Assembly (NCBI GenBank): GCA_019096065.1
Contig: JAGUCH010000008.1
Location: forward strand, 4,407,001-4,471,000
Origin: Paracyclopina nana
Lineage: Eukaryota > Arthropoda > Copepoda > Cyclopoida > Cyclopettidae
DNA: 64,000 nucleotides
Direction: 5' to 3'
Below, piece after piece: positions 1 through 12,208 of this stretch; the stretch's first letter is position 1; each line of letters begins with the position of its first letter. The notes beneath the pieces were generated by a model. That model ran no database searches, had not been told where the DNA came from, and worked only from the letters and a program-made list of their open reading frames with translations. Position numbers and translations under genes: made by a program.

Positions 1-3000
1 TCTGCCATTGCTACACTTTTGTGTTTTGCCACTTGCTGGCAAAGCACAATTCCTGCTGAGATTTCGAGGCAATAACTTGTACAATTGAGACCTCACAACT
101 TGATCCTTTACACGTGCTTGATCGAATGATATCTTAGACACATTCTTGATCCCCCTCGGGGTGACCTTTTTGGCACCCCCGAGTGTTATAAGCCTATTAG
201 CCGACGAAGCAATGCTTTTCATAACATTGATGATGGACTGAAAATGGAAGACGGAGAAGTGTGACTCAGCGCATTTGCATCTCCAACTTCTTTTTCAGCG
301 CAAATACCTATATGGGATATTTGGAAATAATGAGTGACAAACAAGTTTTGAAGAAAACATCATCCTAAAGGGCATGAAAGTGAGTCCAAATATGGAAATT
401 GGTGGTGGTGCGTTTCTCACTTTCCAAATAGCTGCTGCTCTCTCTCTCTCACTATATATTTTCTGTGCAAACATGTCAAAATCGCCTTAAATCTTGCAGT
501 TAGCATCTAATGATAACAACAACACTTTTGTCAGCATCTTGGGACTTGTGTTTGGAAACTGGGGCTCGGATTTCTCCACTCCTGGAAATTGTCAATGTCT
601 CCAAACTGGATATGCTGTAGTAGTTTTCTCCAGTAGCAGCATCGGAAGGTCAAATCAGAGGCAAAACGCGTTAAAAAGTCGGCCATATAGGGTTGAACTA
701 TATGTACAACGATCCATCAACGCGCGGATAAAATGAAAAAAGGGATCCAATATAGTAGAAGCAGATGGCTCTTTTTCTAGTAATTATTGCGAGCAAGTGA
801 ACCGCGAATGTTGATTTTGAAAAATGACAGGTCCGAATTTTAGCAGCCGCAAATATTTTGAAGTCGTTTGTTCCTAACTTGTTACATCATCATCGCAAAA
901 TATGTCGGGACAACAAAGATGTGTCACCCACATCAATGCACCGACAGGTCACCAGGGGGTCCACACCATTGGCCCCGTTGGCCAAATCATCATCGGAGAA
1001 ATTTGTAGGGAAAAGTCGCAGGAATATAAAATGTTGCCACACATCTCATTTATCAGCGCTTTGTTCAAGCAGCGCGCTGGCTGCGATAGAAATGGGAACC
1101 TCCCGCGATCACCGCTAATTCCGCTCCCAGCTGGGAGATGAAAAGCTTGAAAAGCCGCCGGCTTCACCGCGCTTATTCCAGAAATAAATAATGGCAATGG
1201 CATGCATTATGCATGCGCCTGATTGCTGCCCGATGCTACATCATCTTTCTGGCTTTTGCCCTTTGCGGGCGTCGAAATTCCTCGAGAGATTTGGGGCTGT
1301 TTCCTACCAAGCGCCATCTAGCTTGGGAATGCTATAATGAGTTGACAGCTTCAAGAGGAGCTGGGTTGTTTTAGAAAATCCCGGCTCAATTGTAGTCCAA
1401 ACATAGTCCTCGGATGGTTGGGCATTTTCACGGCCCAATGGCTTTGGCAAATGCCATGTGGATACCAACCCCAGTTGGAATCTGGAAAACAATGCGCTTG
1501 AAACAATGGACCATTATTTGGAACTTTTTCAGCTCTGTCGCGCGCGCGCGCGCATTTCTCCAAGAAGCTATAGGAGAAAACAAATGCTACTGCTGCTTCA
1601 AAACTTTTGGGGCCAGTAAAAAAGCTGCGATTTCTGGTTGACTGCTCGCTGGACTGAAACTGGTTTGCGGGCAATTGAACATTGCAGTCAACAACGTGGG
1701 ACGTATTGAGAGCAACAGCTGTACCCCACCACTTTTCAGTCTTTCTCAAAATATCGTCCTTTCAAAGCTGCCGCTTTTTTCCAACAATTCATTCGCGCAC
1801 GAGTGAGCCAAAAAGGAGCAGCAAATTTTGGCCACATTTTTTACCAACTTATTACCGCTTTAGCCGCCCTTGAATCCATTAATAACCTCGGCTTTGGGTA
1901 AAATCACGCTACATTTGTTTTGCCATCAGAGCAATCGGACAATTTTCGCGATTTTCACCCCTTCTAGTCTCATAAAAAGCCAAAATACCAGGGCTCTTAT
2001 CTGGTTAATTTTGGATCGTGAAAAACTTGATTTTTTTGAAGTCCACATGTGTAAAAATCTGAAAAGCTAGTTACTACTATGTTGTGACGCGAATCAAAGA
2101 ACCATCTGATGTGTCGCAGATGCTATTGAGCTACAAACACATTTGTATTAGCCACCACGAAATCCATTTTTCCCATCATCACGATCATCACAACATTTTG
2201 TCAAAAGCCAGCAAAGCTCGCAAATAAGAGAGTTTTCCAGGTTTGTTTGGCGGTCGGCCGCGGCTTTGCTTTTTGGCTTTTGTCACCGCGCCGCGGAACA
2301 GAGTGAATGTCTCAATTGGGGCCAAAGATTGATGACACACAACGACACGTCATAATTCAGACTTTACTTGACTACATGTTGTGAACACACAAAATTCTTT
2401 TGTATAACTAACCGAGGGGGTAACAGAGCGAGCGCCGCGCGGCCATAGCATAATTTTTCGGAATTTAAGCAACACACACACACTCCCACAAAATATTGTC
2501 GGCAGAGACACCTACCAGCTTTCACATGCGGCTGCTTCAGTAGCACATAATAGCAGCTGAATTGTAGCGCGTAAGAGCATACCTACTACACTCAACGATA
2601 CGAATTACGTACGTATTTTGCCGGGCTTTCAGAACACTTGGGAGCCTCGGCTACTTCTACGGCAACTGCAACTAGGAAAGCCCACTTGTTGCATCCCCCG
2701 ATACACTTCTGTATTCGTGAAAAGCACGAGGCTATGACGGTATCGGGTGACAAGCTTTCAGAACAGGTAGAGAGCTCGCGGTAGGCCTACTATGGTATCA
2801 CAAAACAAAGAACTCGGGGAAACTATATACAAAGTTGGGTACACTTTGCCAACGGCTCGCAGAACATGCAGGGAGGCGAGAGCTTTCTCTTTAGGAGAAA
2901 GCCTCCCACCTTGTTGTGATCACCGGCTTTCGCGAGGGAGATTCGTGTACCCAATATCCCACTCTTACTTATTCATGAGGGAACAGAGTATACCAGCCAA

Positions 3001-6000
3001 GGGGAAAGCTCGTATACCATGGTATACTACCATGGTACACTCGGATACATTTGGAGAAAGCTGGATACAACGATATCGTATACCAAAGTACCGAATTCAA
3101 ACTGGGGCGCGGGAAATCAATGGAATGTTTTTGCCCATGAAAACTGGCCCATTTTGACCCATGTTTTTCCACTTACCCAACAACTACTTCTTAAAGGCTT
3201 TGATGGTGGGTGCGGATGTTAAAGGGCTATAATCCTGGGCTTGGGGTCGGCTTTGAGAAAACAAATCGTCATCATCTTTGAGAGGATCGTTGAGTGTTGT
3301 GTGCACATTTTCCAAATGTCATGGAACTTGGATGGCTCCCCGCGGTGTCGGTTGTAATAAGTCAAGCAGTATCATGCATGTGCCTATGTAGTACTAGTGA
3401 GATGTTTCAATTAGAGAGGCTCGTGTAACAAACCCCAGGATCCTATCAACTCACCTGTCAGCCAGCCAAGAAATTCCAAACAAAATGGCTTCATACTGCC
3501 TTCAACTTTTTTGCTCACTTTCAAAATAAAGAAATATTCAATTCATAGCTCCATCTCACATTCCATGCCCTCCTCTCCTGGCAGTAATTCCATCTCAATA
3601 GCCTGAAAATTAACAATGATGCCTGCAACAAATTTAGTGGGAAAAGTGAAATGGCGGAATGTGAATAACCCCTTGAAATTGATCGAGACTATTTAGGGGG
3701 CTATTTTAGGTTGATTGATTATTTGGACGGGTGATTGCATTTCCGGATGAGGGCACCTAGCTGTGAAAACAGATTGAGAAGTGAATGCTCAAATCCGTGT
3801 GGTATTTGATTAGTTGATTGTGTACCACTCAAGTGGAGGCGGGGTAAAGGTAAAAACTCACATTTTGGAGCACCTACAGTGCCAACAACTTCAAGGTGTC
3901 AGTTAGGAATGCTGGATTCCCATCTCACACTTGAAAATTGACCAAAAAGAAAACCTTTTAAAGCAGCAGTAGTTTCCATAATAACTCTGCTATTGAAAAG
4001 TTATTTCTGCTAAAGCTGGCTGGCTTGCTGGCTGGGGGCAAGTTTTTTCAACAATCCATATTGGACAATGGGGAATTGATTAAAAGATATTTTCATGTTC
4101 TATGGTTGGATGAGCGCAGCTGAATAAAATGTGTGTAGCTCAACTTTGCCACAATAACAACAACAACAGCCTCAGTTCTCGATATTTGCCATTTTATTGT
4201 CACCTTTGCCGATTGATGCCCAATTACGGGAAATGGATGATGGTTTGTGGCTGCTGCTGCTGCTCATCTGTAACTTCCAATAAACACATTTCAATGCATC
4301 AAAGACGTGAGCCAATAACTACTCGATCCTTTGAATGAATATGTTTTTGGTGAAGAAATTCTGGCCCTGAAAGGGACTGTTAATGATGGAAATGTTTTGG
4401 CGTTGAAAAGGAGACTTTTGTGTGGGTACTTTGCTCAATTGTGACACAAAAGTTTGCCTGGTCGTGAATAACCCAGCCAATTCTACGAGCTGCCAGTATG
4501 AAAACGGTGTGAAACATCTCACTCAGGTTTTCGCTCTCAATGGGAAGTCTGAATGACTGACCGGTCACAATGGAATGTTTCCGGCCCTCTGAACAAAACC
4601 GACGAAGACCACGAAAATCAAAACATCACCAGCAACTAACAGACAGGCACAATATTGATATTCAAATTGGTTTACCTAATTCAATAACAACTCCTATAGG
4701 TCGAATTTAGGAATGCCATTTTTTCTTTTCTCATTTTGAGTCACTAACGTCAGCTGACTTCCATGCGCTTTTGTTTTGTTTACATTAACCAATGACGGCG
4801 TGACCAGAACCAAACAAAACGTTTTTTACTCATCAGCAGCAAAAATGGCCTTTTGGTCATTTTGAGTGAGATACTACGAAAATTAACACATTTATTTTAT
4901 GATAAATCCGATTAGAGTGAAGCTCACAGCGCAAACATGAATGTAAACGCAATCCAAAAGGGATTTTCCTATTGTTTTTTGGTAATTAATCAATGACAAG
5001 CTAAGTTCAATTCAACACCCATCAGCAACAGCGCTATAATCCAAGATATATCCCCCAACAGCTCCGCCGAGGTGTGGTTTATGTTTGGGTTAGAATTATT
5101 AATTGATGTCAGCCCAAAGTGATCAATTCATTTTCGGAAGAGAGGAACATTCGCGATAATCTTTTTTGGGGACGCTTTGGGTCACATTACCATGAATTTG
5201 TGTGATGATTGGTTGTCACCTAATGAGGCTTTCTTTGAGTTCAAGGATCTGATTGACAAAAGAAAATGTGCCGAAAAATCTTTTCTCCTCGGCGCAATCG
5301 AGATTTTAATCCGTTGACCCCGATGCACAATCGGCGAAATGTTTTTGAGGAAAACCTCGCCCGTAGCCGCCCCGCTAATAACCTTAGTTGGTCGAGCCCG
5401 AATTTCGCCGCTGGTAGAGGACATAAATCTGTTGGAAAAATCCACATAAAAGAGCACCACTTGAAAAGTGCCGAATTGGCCAAAAGCAGCTGGAAAAGCA
5501 GGAAAAGATGACACCCGAAAACACCATCAGATCAAAGGACAAACGCGTGGGCTATACAACCGCATAATCCTCAAACATTGAAGGAAGGGCAACCACAAAA
5601 TTCCCTCCTTATCCCACATTATTGAAATGTGCCTAGTAAAAATAGTTGTTTATTGAAGAATACCCTAGTATATTTTGAGACAAAAAAAAACAGGCCATTA
5701 TGTGATTGGTCAGAAGCAATTTCTTCTGCTTGAAACTGCGTCTTAGGTTTCATAAACTTTCAGAGTAATATAGCATACTCATGGTAATTGCCAGCGTGTT
5801 ATTAGTCATGACAGTTAGAAACCTTAATGGAAATCTTTAAAAGACCGGAAAATAATTGTAAACACTGCCGACAACCAGATCAAGAGAGGCGTCTTGCTGA
5901 GTCCTGAGCCAGGATCCTTTCATGGCTTTTCACACTAGGTTAGCAAACGCTCCGTTTAGCATTGTCTCGTTGGGAGAACAATGCATTAATGATATCCTGT

Positions 6001-6585
6001 TAAAAACAAAAATTTTCCTGTTTCTTGTTTTCTGCTCCGCGCGGATAAGTGAGAGTGGACTGTCACAAATGGGAACTCATTCAGCTGGAAATGATGGACA
6101 TTTGTGACCCTGAAAGGGCCACCACAGCTTAAGCCGATTGTCTCAATGTCTGCTAACAGTGGAGTGATGTTTACACTCCAACACCCGAGCAAAATCTTAA
6201 AGCCTCTTTGATCTGAAGCGTCCCAGAACAATATCTCAAGTTTAATGCAGCAGTCAACCGGAAAACTATTTTGAAAGTGATGGCCTGAATCTTAAGGTTG
6301 CAATTTCTAATTGCCCCAATGGATAATTGTCATTGCTTCCAGAAAGAGTAAACGTGGCTGACACAATTTCAGCCACAAAATCACAACTTTTCTAATTGTA
6401 AAAGCATAGTCATGCAACCCTCAGTGCTCATAGAAATTATGCTTTTTAAAAGAGAACTGTACTGTTTTGTAAGAGGAAAAATAGTAGAGCTTCTCTCTTT
6501 AGCAGCTGTGCTGGCCTCACCTTTAAGTATCAGTTGCAATTAGGCCTTCAAGGTTCCACAACATCTCTAGAAAAAATACCAAGCC
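1..6585. other. Long non-coding stretch, no gene identified
   Basis: I find no reading frame here that looks like a real protein. The open frames are short, overlap on both strands and lack splice context or family resemblance. Visible structure is limited to a CG dinucleotide run near 1540-1553, a short CT run near 435-450, and a hairpin plus a 16-bp palindrome near 2868-3026. The region could hold introns, 5' exons or regulatory DNA of a flanking gene, but nothing in the sequence shows this. Confidence 0.5.
2868..3026. repeat. Hairpin and perfect palindrome cluster
   Basis: GGGAGGC near 2870 is answered by GCCTCCC near 2904, and inside them CTTTCTC pairs with GAGAAAG around a five-base loop, so the stretch can fold into a stem of 14 pairs with one asymmetric bulge. 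About 100 bases downstream lies the perfect palindrome GTATACCATGGTATAC (about 3011-3026), followed by a partial echo, ACCATGGTAC. The phrase CTTTCAGAACA also occurs twice, near 2628 and 2755. This could be an old foldback element, but no termini or target duplication could be defined. Confidence 0.35.
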
Positions 6586-7539
6586 ATGAATGAAACTGTT
6601 TTTGATGACCCAGTCTTGAAGACAGTTCATTTGGCACTAGCTGGATTGGCCTCCACCTTGGGCAATGCTGTGGGCATCTCCATGATCATATTTGAGAGGA
6701 ATGAAGGTGACCCCATGAAAAGGTCCATCATCAACAAACTCATTGCTTGTGACTTTTTCTCAGTGGTGACTCTCATCTGTTTCCACACCCCTGTAATCTC
6801 CATCAGATTTCTGTTTGGCCCAGTCTCAGAGCTCACCTCAGTCTACTTTCATTTTGTAAGAAACATTGCTTCAATCTTTGGGCTTGTCTGTGGCACTCAA
6901 ATTGCCCTGATCAAAATGCTCATGATTTTTTCCTGGAGGAAATTCTGCATGGTCAATGAAGACTTCATGTTTGTGTTCTTGACTCTGCTCAATATTGGCT
7001 TCTGTATCCTCACCCAAATTGGAAGATACTTGCTCGGTTCCTACAACACAACATATCATGAAATGCTAACTGGAAAGCACGTCCAAATTATGAGAAATCA
7101 CTACTTTTGGCCTCTCTTTCTTGTTTATTGCATCACTGTCGTGACATTCAGTGGGATATCCATAACTTTTGCCAAAATGAGAGATAAGTGGAAAAGAAGC
7201 AGATCAATCCAGCCCATAGTAATGAGGCTAGAACCAATTAATTCGGAATGTGAAGAAGCACCATCGAGGATTTTAAACAACCAAAGCAAAAACCTGCCAA
7301 TTATGAGCGGTATTTCATATGCTGCAATCCTGATGGTGGCCATGGGAGTGATGTGTCTGCTGTTTTGGACTCAACGTGCGAATTTCAAGAGCGAATCATC
7401 AGCCCATTACATCATTCTGTACAGTGAATGCATTGCTGAGTTTCTGTTTGGTTTTGCCCTCCCGTTGGCGGTTTTTCTGACTCAGAGTAATTTTAGAAAG
7501 TTCCTCAGTAGATCGTTTTGTAACTCAAGTAACTCCTAA
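6586..7539 (+). CDS. Orphan seven-transmembrane receptor, intronless
   Basis: A single exon encodes 317 residues. Seven hydrophobic segments can be placed at about residues 11-33, 48-72, 87-114, 127-149, 173-195, 243-264 and 274-297, with a basic third loop (KMRDKWKRSRS) and a short serine-rich tail. TM1 carries the GN pair of rhodopsin-class receptors, but there is no clear DRY motif after TM3 and no clean NPxxY in TM7, so I cannot assign a ligand or subfamily. The N terminus has an NxT glycosylation site at residue 2. The start is the first ATG of the frame. An AATAAA signal follows the stop within a few bases, so the 3' UTR is very short. A lineage-specific chemoreceptor-like protein is possible but unproven. 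Confidence 0.75.
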   Translation: MNETVFDDPVLKTVHLALAGLASTLGNAVGISMIIFERNEGDPMKRSIINKLIACDFFSVVTLICFHTPVISIRFLFGPVSELTSVYFHFVRNIASIFGLVCGTQIALIKMLMIFSWRKFCMVNEDFMFVFLTLLNIGFCILTQIGRYLLGSYNTTYHEMLTGKHVQIMRNHYFWPLFLVYCITVVTFSGISITFAKMRDKWKRSRSIQPIVMRLEPINSECEEAPSRILNNQSKNLPIMSGISYAAILMVAMGVMCLLFWTQRANFKSESSAHYIILYSECIAEFLFGFALPLAVFLTQSNFRKFLSRSFCNSSNS

Positions 7540-9411
7540 AATAAAGATTGTTGAAACGCTACAAAAATACTTTTATTATGTGTCACATTCAGCAGTGAAT
7601 ATAGTCTAATGTTGAATCCTTTAATAATAGACAATTGAGTGGCATGAGCTTTTAAAAATGTACCAAAATATTATTTCTTCATCAGCCTAAAACCTTAGCT
7701 ATTATTACTATGCTTACGATTTTGCTATTGCTAACGCATTCAGGCAATTTCTACTGTTCAGCTGTTTCCGCGTGCAAAATTGGATTGATTCATTCCGTAA
7801 AGAGGATTTCCAGATGTGACACATTTATGGCAGTAGCCATGTGATTATAAATGGCCATTCAAGGTGATGAAATTTGTGCCACCCACAAATCAGAGAATGG
7901 CATTTTATTGCATCTGGACAAATAGATTTTGCTGGCAAAACGGACAAATTTAGCAATCAGCCGTGACTAAAGCTCCCGTTTTCTTGTTTGACTTTTGTCA
8001 TTATTTTGACCACCCAAATCTGGTGCATTCATTCGGACCTTTAGAAAACTCAAAAGCCCTATATAGGAAGCTTATTCACACCTACCTTAGCTAATGTTGC
8101 TCGTGTTACAAAATGGCCCTAATTCTTTCCTTGCAAAAAAGCGCTAATTAAAGTCATACTACGCAGCACTGAGGAGAAAATTCAGTCAATTCCCTGCGAA
8201 GTCAGATGAAAATGCTTACAAAATTGACCATACGCTAATCCTGATTAATTTAATGGCAGAAGCTGCTCGTGTAAAATGTCTCAATTTCGGCCATGTCACG
8301 CACCTGCCAATGACTTTTTGACCATGACAGTGAAAGCCAAGAATAAATTTGATAATTGCAGTATTCGAGCCAAGATTGACACTTGTTTGTCACTTCTCGA
8401 CATGGCAGAGTGCTATGATTTTGCTGCTCAGGGCTAAAAACAGTGTAACGTGATGATCCTAAATAAAGACATTTCAAACTCTGTCGTGGGATCTTTAGTT
8501 CAAACATCTGGCCGACAATGGCTAAACTAAAATCCCTTTAGATCCTTTCACACTTTTGTCACTGCGGATCGTAAATATTTCGGCGAGAGGTAGAATAGCT
8601 TGTTGTTATTGTCACGTTGAGTAAAAAAGGGGCCATTACAAAAACTTTCCTTGCGCGCGCGCATGTACGTACATCGAAGCGAGTAGTTCCCAATTTCAAA
8701 ATTCACTTTTTCCTTTAATATTCGAAAGCAATCAAGGACATTTCCTACGCAAACAGAAGGTTATTATTGAACTACCTTTGAATATTTTCATTTCCCCGAG
8801 AGCATTTGTCAGTATCTTTTGACGAGCTAGACATTTTTGCTCCTCTTTTATGATTGTCCACTCGATGCTTATCCTTTCGAAATATTTAGAGATTAGCATG
8901 GAAAAATCAACATTTCAAGTTCAATGAATGGAAATTCTTCGGTAGCTCTAGAAAACCGACCTCCCAAGTGCTATGAAAATAATCATTCGGCAACAATTAT
9001 GATAAGTCTACTTACACATAGGAGAAGGTGGGTGGGTCCTTTGACCCATAAGTGTCCCCTTTTATGGCCCTCATGTCCTTGTGGGCAGGAAAACTGCTTG
9101 CATTTCTTATGCGGATAAGTGACAACTTTTTTAAACACCTGTGCTCAATTTTCAGGTAGTTCACACAATGATCTTAAAAAGAGGCTTGAGAAAATCCGTT
9201 GCAAGGCAACAGCGCCTATTCAGTTGTCAATCTTCGCTCTCCTCCAAAAGCTTGCAGACTCACTTAAACAAAAACTAATAAGCAAGTCAAAATGGCTCAA
9301 TTAATGGAAATCCTGCAGGTGAAATTTTGGTCATCGGCTGGCCAGGTCAAATGCTGACCGGCGCCAGGTACAAGAAATAACTAACAGCTGACCTCTCCTT
9401 AGTATCCCATC
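7540..9411. other. Intergenic spacer without recognisable gene
   Basis: AT-rich DNA between the 7TM receptor gene and the small secreted-protein gene. Open frames are short and unconvincing. A CG dinucleotide run lies near 8655. No repeats with definable ends were seen. Confidence 0.5.
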
Positions 9412-10087
9412 ATGAGAATCATTTATTCATTTTTCGTCGTTTTTCATGTAAGTTTTGATATACCAGATAATCTTGGCAGTATCGAGGTCACATTGATTTT
9501 TTATTTCAGGTGGCTTTGGTGGAATCTGTTGGTTTCATAGAGCAACTACCAGAGTGTATGAAGCTCACATTTTGCACCATTGGCCACACCAATCCAAATG
9601 AGCTGCAAAACACTGTAAAACAATATAGTGAATTATTGGCAGCTTGCTCTAATGAGCAGTGCCAGACAACCGAGTACAAACTAATGCATGAATTGGTTGA
9701 AAGCTACAAAATTGGCCTTAATGTAACTAGCAATGAGGATTGTAAAAAACGCTACTCCTGCAATTTTCCCTTGACAAACATGCAACATTCATCTCTTACC
9801 AAACGAGTAAGTTCATTATACTATAATTACCCATACAAATTCGTACCTTAATTATGGCCATGATGTACTCTCCATTTCAGTCTTTGCCTGTTGAACATAA
9901 CGATGTGCTGTGCCTACTTATCAACCACTTTTGTCCAACCATCGAATTCTGCTGCTCAATTTGCACTTTTTTCAAATTGGAAAAATGCTACCATGAATGC
10001 TCATATGCTAGCTTTTTCTGTGGAACATCCAGGTTCGGCTGCAATTTTGCCTCCTACAAATCTTATGCTGAAAACCTTCTTGGTTGA
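9412..10087 (+). CDS. Small cysteine-rich secreted protein (hypothetical)
   Basis: Three exons (9412-9447, 9510-9806, 9881-10087), joined by phase-0 GT...AG introns of 62 and 74 bp, give 179 residues. The first exon plus the start of the second encode a hydrophobic leader (MRIIYSFFVVFHVALVES) that looks like a signal peptide. The mature part is rich in cysteine, with seven in the middle exon and eleven in the last exon, where pairs and CxxC spacings occur (CCSIC, CYHEC). There are NxT/NxS-type sites. An AATAAA overlaps the stop region at 10085-10091. I do not recognise the family; the pattern fits a disulfide-stabilised extracellular protein. Exon structure is inferred from consensus splice sites and an open frame throughout. 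Confidence 0.6.
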
Positions 10088-11053
10088 ATAAAAATTGATG
10101 CTGAACATGAACAGAGCATATATTATGGATATAAAATATGATTTTTAGTGTATATGGTAAACGCGAAAGAAGATCTTTTGATTCACGCAACCTGAGCGAA
10201 GGAGCAGCTCAACTTTTCTACATATTAATGTTACGAGGGGCAAGATTTTAAATTAGCTATGGTTGATTCATCAATATAGCATTTAATTGCCAACTCGGTT
10301 TAAAAAATAATTTAATTGGTCTTATGAGCTCACAAATGATTTTTACAGTCGCGGAACCTTTGCAAGTTAGTAGCATCACTTATACAAAGGCTTTCTCTAA
10401 AGAAAGATGAGTGAAAATGAGAAAGGCGGATTATGACACTTGAATAAGAGAGTTTCTATGTTTTCTATGTGATTGCTGCAATTGTTAAAAAACCTCAAAA
10501 ATAGTCCTCAAATTCTACCATTATTTTAGATTTAATCAAAATTTGTTTTATTGGCCTGACAGACTCAATCACCAAATCTTCTTCGGCTTTCTATGTGAGA
10601 GAGGCAAATAAAGGAGGCAATGGTTACCAGATATTTTTAGCCTTCGACTCTTATGTATTGCACAAAAAGGAGCATTAGATTTTGCTAAAGAAGGGAGCTT
10701 AAGATTAGGCAATCTAAGAACTTTCAGCGTATGGCAAGAAAAAACCCAGAAAACTGACCACCTGCTTTCCAGAGAATAACAAGGTGCTTTCTAATAGCCA
10801 TTTTTGCGGTGATATTACTTTGTCTCTGAATGAAAACCATGCAAGGGTTTATTCGTTCACATGGCTTAAATGAGCCATCGATCTACTCGCCCGTTGCTCG
10901 TACGAAAAAGAAAGCATTTTGTCCTCTTTTGAGAAAGTCGAGCCTGGTACAAGAGACTTTCTAGTTTCTACAATACATTTGTGCAGAGACAAGGACGCGT
11001 AGTACTTCAGCATATTCTTGATATGTCACAAGAGTCAAACTCCCAATAAAATC
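10088..11053. other. Intergenic spacer
   Basis: AT-rich DNA between the secreted-protein gene and the four-TM protein gene. No coding potential or structured repeat was seen; the right part probably holds the promoter and 5' UTR of the downstream gene. Confidence 0.5.
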
Positions 11054-12046
11054 ATGGGGTGCTGCTGTTGCGGATCAAAACCTGGTTGTCGTTGCTTCTG
11101 CTGTGGCAAAAGAGGAGCGACCATCACCTTTGGTCTCTTGGGACTGACTCTTGCAGCATTGGTCATTTCTGGCCCAGTCTACATTTACAAAACAGACCAG
11201 GATTACTCAAAAATGTTCCCAATACTGAAATACGGACGGATGTATTTAGCTGAAGCTGCAGGAGTGGACATTACTACAACAACCACTGAAGCTACAACCA
11301 GTTCGACTAAAGAAAGCATTGCTCACGCTGAAATTGAAGATCATGATGACGAAGAGCATAGATTGGAATTGGATCATGCGAAAACCTACAGGTGCGAGTT
11401 CAATGCATAATTCTTTGTATTGTGAATAATCAGAATTAATTACAGGCTTGCCATATTCCAACTTTTGGATGATATTGAGGCCAAGACGTGCCACTTTGCG
11501 TTCTTCTCCTTCTGCATTGGCTGCATGAATGTCCCACTGCACCTATTGCTTCTCATAGGAGCAATCTTCAAGAAATCTTGCCCCCTTGTACCCTGGCTAG
11601 TCTTTGCCCTCTTAGAGCTACTCGTCATTGGAGTTCCCTTGATCGTATTCTTTGGCCTGATTAGCCTCTACTTGGCAAGCCAACTGCAGCTGTACGTGTG
11701 GGCTTCAGTCCTGATATCTGCAGTCGTATTTGCATTTGTCACCTCATTTTCATCCTGGATCACGGTGTATCGCTGCTACTGCCAATTCCAGCAAGATACT
11801 CTCAATGTCAGCTATGACCAGCAATTAGCCTATGGAAACTCCACTGATGGCCAATTAACTCAGCCTCTCCTTGGATCTGGCCCATCTCCACCTCCACTTC
11901 CACCAAACCACCCGTCATCAAGTAATGGATATCATTTGGGCCAGTATCCTCAATACTACCCTCCTCATGGCAATGGTTCCTCCAGATCTGGCATGCCCTC
12001 TGCTCCCCCACCCTCTGGTATTTATCCTTCTTTGGACAATGCTTAA
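11054..12046 (+). CDS. Four-transmembrane protein with cysteine-rich N terminus and proline-rich tail
   Basis: Two exons (11054-11391 and 11446-12046) joined by a 54-bp phase-2 intron encode 312 residues. The protein starts with a Cys-rich segment (MGCCCCGSKPGCRCFCCGK) that could be palmitoylated. A first membrane span lies at about residues 23-45, followed by an acidic Thr-rich loop and three more spans (about 125-150, 157-185 and 190-220). The cytosolic tail is rich in Pro, Tyr and Ser, with PY-like and YxxL-like stretches (LTQPLLG, PPPLPP, SAPPPSGIYPS). This architecture resembles LAPTM-type lysosomal proteins and related arthropod four-span families, but I cannot name the ortholog. An ATG 36 bp upstream is not in frame with a better start, so I chose the MGCC start. 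AATAAA signals occur near 12089 and 12170; the gene converges on NPRL2. Confidence 0.7.
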
Positions 12047-12208
12047 TTTGTCAGACTAGATTTGTATTGGTATTACAATTAAGAGAAGAATAAAAGTAGA
12101 ATTACCCCATGATTGGAACAAAAATAATACACACTTGTTGTAACATCAAGAATAACATTCCAAGTGTCAATAAAACAAGGTAGTTGAAAAAATGCTTTGA
12201 ACGCCATT

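Noticed and set aside
858-1203. Overlapping short frames on both strands near 1 kb
   Set aside because: Three frames overlap in mixed directions with no domain, splice or signal features; typical chance ORFs.
2792-3222. 121-residue frame around the palindrome cluster
   Set aside because: The predicted residues reflect the repeated GTATACC words; no protein-like composition or neighbours.
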